Positions 61,881 to 64,000 of a DNA stretch of 64,000 bases are shown one piece after another; position 1 is the stretch's first letter; the number at the start of each line of letters is the position of its first letter. This stretch comes from Streptomyces spectabilis (GTDB lineage Bacteria > Actinomycetota > Actinomycetes > Streptomycetales > Streptomycetaceae): contig NZ_CP023690.1 in NCBI RefSeq assembly GCF_008704795.1, positions 372,001 to 436,000 of the forward strand. Reading direction: 5' to 3'. The notes beneath the pieces are model-generated. The model had not been told where the DNA came from, made no database searches, and was given only the letters and a program-made list of their open reading frames with translations. Made by a program: the position numbers and the translations under genes.

Positions 61881-62121
61881 GCTGCGCTGGATGCCGGAAC
61901 GGCCCGAAGCGGTTGACGATGTACCGGTTGCGCTGGCCAACCCGTGCCTCGCGCAGGTATCCGGCTTCTTCGAGGTCCGCCAAGGTGCGGTGGACTGCGC
62001 GCTCAGCGATCTGACAGGAAGCCGCGAGTTCGCGGCATCGCGCAGCCGGGTGACGGGCGATCGCCCTCAGCACCCGCACGTGGTCGGTCAGGAAGGTCCA
62101 CCGTCGCCTCTGGTGGTCCAT
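61756..62121 (-). CDS. Winged-helix DNA-binding protein, C-terminus altered
   Basis: 121 residues from ATG 62121. RWTFLTDHVRVLRAIARHPA, ARCRELAASCQIAERAVHRT then LADLEEAGYLREARVGQRNR form a complete winged helix of the type that begins with a T/F-L-x-NH. After FRHPAQPGLNGRALLELA the protein runs into sequence antisense to the transposase fragment, so its natural end was probably replaced. It may still bind DNA. Target unknown. Confidence 0.68.
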   Translation of the reverse strand: MDHQRRRWTFLTDHVRVLRAIARHPAARCRELAASCQIAERAVHRTLADLEEAGYLREARVGQRNRYIVNRFGPFRHPAQPGLNGRALLELAVCRERESERVQLALTGHDAQSCLSNLTRT

Positions 62122-62138
62122 AGCGATCGGTTACCTGA

Positions 62139-62483
62139 TCAGGATGAGGTCTTCGGCTGCGGCTCGTGGCCTTGTGTGCGCAGTTGCTGGTTGATGCGCT
62201 GGGCTTCTTCGAGCTGGTCTTCGAGGATGACGATGCGGCAGGCGGACTCGATGGGGGTGCCCTGGTCGACGAGTTCGCGGGCGCGGGCGGCGATGCGCAG
62301 TTGGTAGCGGGAGTAGCGACGGTGACCGCCTTCGGAGCGCAGGGGCGTGATCAGGCGGTGCTCGCCGAGGGAACGAAGGAAGGCGGGGGTGGCGCCGAGC
62401 ATTTCGGCGGCCCGGCCCATGGTGTAGGCGGGGTAGTCGTCATCGTCGAGGTTGTCGACGGGTCGGGAACTGCTAGGGGGCAT
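62139..62483 (-). CDS. MerR-family regulator near the heat-shock genes
   Basis: 114 residues from ATG 62483 with AGAGGT upstream. YTMGRAAEMLGATPAFLRSL, EHRLITPLRSEGGHRRYSRY and ESACRIVILEDQLEEAQRIN give a MerR helix-turn-helix, wing and short dimer helix, without an effector domain. Very similar small MerR proteins sit next to hsp18-like genes in Streptomyces, like HspR beside dnaK. The gene order here supports a role in that stress regulon. Confidence 0.83.
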   Translation of the reverse strand: MPPSSSRPVDNLDDDDYPAYTMGRAAEMLGATPAFLRSLGEHRLITPLRSEGGHRRYSRYQLRIAARARELVDQGTPIESACRIVILEDQLEEAQRINQQLRTQGHEPQPKTSS

Positions 62484-63076
62484 AGACCTCTTCTTTCGGG
62501 AACGCAGTCGGGGGGCCCGGGTGCCGTGCTGGCACCCGGGCCCCGAGCTTTCAACACCATCTATCGGCGCACTGTGCCGACCTTCTGTATCCGCAGCTTC
62601 CGCCTGGGAGGGCGGGGGTGCGGGGATCGCGGATGCGTGACCGGGGACCACCTTCCAATCCGGGGCCTGCGGTACCCGGGCGGCTGCTTCCTCGCCCGGG
62701 CGATCCTGATGGCGTCTCGCTCCTTTACTTCCGGTTACTCGGTCGCACTGCTGGTTACTGCGGGTACTGCTCACAGCCCTTAGCGGGCCGCGCCTTGCTG
62801 ACCCGCTTGCACGGCAGTTCATGTCTGCCGTACCCACATCGACTTCCTGAGTACGAGCACAACAGTAACGCCCCGACACCTCAATGTCTACTGCGGCGGT
62901 GACAGATTTTCTGCAGAGCAAGCAGGCGGACTGTTGCACTGGGCACACAAGGGCCGCCCATCCACGTCCGCACTTGCGAAGCGACATCCGGGGATCACAG
63001 GTCGCCGAGGTTGGCGTGGGCGAGCAGGAGGCTCTGGCGGCGCCCGAGGTGGCCTCGGCACTGAGCTGCGTGGCGG
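62484..63076. other. Spacer between the two heat-shock regulator genes
   Basis: No gene seen. It contains the GC-rich hairpin at 62512-62544 and should include the MerR promoter. No HAIR-type (CTTGAGT-N7-ACTCAAG) site was found. Confidence 0.45.
62512..62544. terminator. 14-bp GC-rich hairpin upstream of the MerR gene
   Basis: GGGGCCCGGGTGCC (62512-62525) pairs with GGCACCCGGGCCCC (62531-62544) around five bases. It lies 29 bases before the MerR start on the minus strand, so it could end transcripts from the HSP18 regulator or act as a leader element. Confidence 0.6.
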
Positions 63077-63736
63077 TCAGTCAGGGGTGGCGTCCGTAGC
63101 CCTGGCGGAGTCGGTGAGGGCATCGAGTCGGGCGGCCAGGTCGGGGTGGGCCGGGGTGAGGTGGGGGCGGGTCGCGTTCAGGGGGCGGATGAGTGCGGAC
63201 GGGTCGTCGTGGGCGAGGGCCGCGTCGAGCTGACTGATGGGGAGGCGGGCGGCGGCGGGAAGGTCGGTGAGTGCGGTGATCTGCCCGGCGATGCGGCGCA
63301 GGTCGGCCGCGTTGTGGCGGGCCCAGGTGGCGGTGGTACGTGCGGCGGCGCGGCGTTGGCGGGTGGCCTGGACGCGTTGTTCGCCGGTGGTTCCGGCGGG
63401 GCCGGGGCGGTTGCGCAGATAGCGGCGTTCGGCGGCCTGGCGGCTGGCAACGCCGAGGGGGTGGGCAAGGTCGGCCCAGCTGGCGCCCGCGACGCGGGCC
63501 GTTTCGATCAGGCCGGTCTCCCATCCGGCGAGCTGTTCGCGGACCTGCCGCAGGAGCAGCAGGGCGGCCAGGGCCTGCTCCGGCTCGGTGCCGGGCGCGT
63601 CGGGTGCGGGGGGAGCTTCACGCTGGGCGGCACGCAGGGCGTTGTCCATGGCTTCCAGGGCCACCGCGGCCGCGAGGAACGAGGCCGGATTCTGGGTGTC
63701 GGCGTGGGAAGGGGCTGGCTGGTCGGCTGCTGACAT
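63077..63736 (-). CDS. HSP18-type transcriptional regulator
   Basis: 219 residues from ATG 63736 with GAGAAG upstream. It is Ala/Arg-rich and helical. [40 protein letters not shown] then [20 protein letters not shown] includes a helix-turn-helix near residues 85-110. Proteins of this layout are called HSP18 transcriptional regulators in Streptomyces. It is divergent from the Hsp20 gene, and the shared operator at 63754-63798 suggests it represses both. Confidence 0.82.
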   Translation of the reverse strand: MSAADQPAPSHADTQNPASFLAAAVALEAMDNALRAAQREAPPAPDAPGTEPEQALAALLLLRQVREQLAGWETGLIETARVAGASWADLAHPLGVASRQAAERRYLRNRPGPAGTTGEQRVQATRQRRAAARTTATWARHNAADLRRIAGQITALTDLPAAARLPISQLDAALAHDDPSALIRPLNATRPHLTPAHPDLAARLDALTDSARATDATPD

Positions 63737-63753
63737 GGGCACTTCTCTCGGGT

Positions 63754-63798
63754 TGTCATCCTCCAGACGACACTGCAATTGTCATCCATTGGATGACA
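63754..63798. promoter_or_regulatory. Operator between HSP18 regulator and Hsp20 genes
   Basis: TGTCATCCA (63780-63788) and TGGATGACA (63790-63798) form a perfect dyad around one T. A further TGTCATCC half site is at 63754-63761. The dyad lies midway between the divergent starts at 63736 and 63865. It is the natural target for the adjacent regulator. Confidence 0.75.
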
Positions 63799-63864
63799 TG
63801 CTACAACGGTTTCAGTGCAGCGCATTGGCAGCAACTGCCCGAACCTGCTGGAGGTGTTCTCACG

Positions 63865-64000
63865 ATGTTGATGCGCACTGACCCCTTCCGTGAGCTGGAC
63901 CGGATGGCTCAGCAGCTGATGGGCCCGGGCACGTGGTCACGGCCCTCCGCGATGGCGATGGACGCCTACCGCGAGGGCAACGAGTACGTGGTGGCCTTCG
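63865..64000 (+). CDS. Hsp20/alpha-crystallin family chaperone, 5' part
   Basis: Only the first 45 codons are in the window. [20 protein letters not shown], then [16 protein letters not shown], is the standard start of actinobacterial HSP18/Hsp20 proteins, with the alpha-crystallin domain just beginning. GGAGGT at 63850-63855 sets the ATG. It should be a heat-induced holdase that prevents protein aggregation. The stop lies beyond the window. Confidence 0.88.
   Translation, partial: MLMRTDPFRELDRMAQQLMGPGTWSRPSAMAMDAYREGNEYVVAF

Noticed and set aside
62484..63864. HspR HAIR sites near the heat-shock genes
   Set aside because: CTTGAGT-N7-ACTCAAG or a near match is absent; the TGTCATCC dyad is a different motif.
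1..64000. CRISPR arrays, rRNA or tRNA genes
   Set aside because: No regularly spaced repeats and no rRNA or tRNA-like cloverleaf sequences were noticed when reading both strands. A covariance-model search would be the decisive test.

Overview
The window is high-GC actinobacterial DNA, almost certainly Streptomyces. The reasons are the strong G/C bias at third codon positions, the frequent GTG starts, genes chained by ATGA or GTGA overlaps, and typical families (ANTAR and MmyB-like XRE regulators, an HSP18-type regulator beside Hsp20, DHA2 drug exporters, I36 inhibitors). No rRNA, tRNA or CRISPR array was seen.

Bases 1 to about 19.4 kb hold one tightly packed plus-strand locus for a surface or extracellular polysaccharide. 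It encodes an asparagine-synthase-like amidotransferase (cut by the window edge), a Zn-dehydrogenase/Gfo-Idh-MocA fusion, a heparinase II/III-like lyase, a beta-helix lipoprotein, an O-antigen ligase/polymerase-like membrane protein and a GT4 glycosyltransferase. A sugar-modifying block follows: C-methyltransferase, nucleotidyltransferase, PIG-L deacetylase, epimerase and DUF4910 protein. Then come a Wzx-like flippase, a GT2 glycosyltransferase, a polysaccharide pyruvyl transferase, an RmlC-like epimerase and a glutamate-semialdehyde-aminomutase-like PLP enzyme. A convergent PAP2 phosphatase closes the locus.

From 19.4 to 31.4 kb the DNA is an accessory patchwork. It has an imine-reductase-like oxidoreductase with a clear operator, a TolB-like propeller protein, a four-helix membrane protein behind a double dyad, a serine beta-lactamase-like hydrolase, and an IS701-family element inserted exactly where two convergent genes share a CTAG stop. 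Between them lie remains of a DtxR/IdeR repressor, a TetR/IclR mosaic and perhaps a phage terminase.

From 39.7 down to 31.4 kb on the minus strand is the most interesting unit. It is an eight-gene run in which seven genes overlap by exactly four bases: a U32/TIM-barrel-like protein, a class III aminotransferase, a gamma-glutamyl-phosphate-reductase-like enzyme, a ThiM-like kinase, an HD-domain protein, an ATP-grasp ligase and an EamA exporter, followed by a DUF1932 dehydrogenase. The content suggests synthesis and export of a small modified amino acid or dipeptide. I do not recognise a described pathway. A broken IS5-type transposase lies directly upstream.

From 40.6 to 64 kb is more accessory DNA. 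It holds a Doc-like toxin-antitoxin pair, a secreted I36 inhibitor, a decayed tyrosine recombinase, a dienelactone-hydrolase-like protein without the usual nucleophile, a GNAT acetyltransferase, and two duplicated DHA2 exporters (the second with an internal deletion) around a zinc-type bL28 and a NarL-type regulator. Further on are an XRE regulator/aldo-keto reductase pair, a DUF1330/LysR pair, an ANTAR protein, a small helical protein with an apparent CTG start, and at the right edge a heat-shock module (MerR regulator, HSP18 regulator, Hsp20) with a clear shared operator. The many pseudogenes and IS remnants between 20 and 62 kb suggest a chromosome arm or other fast-evolving region.
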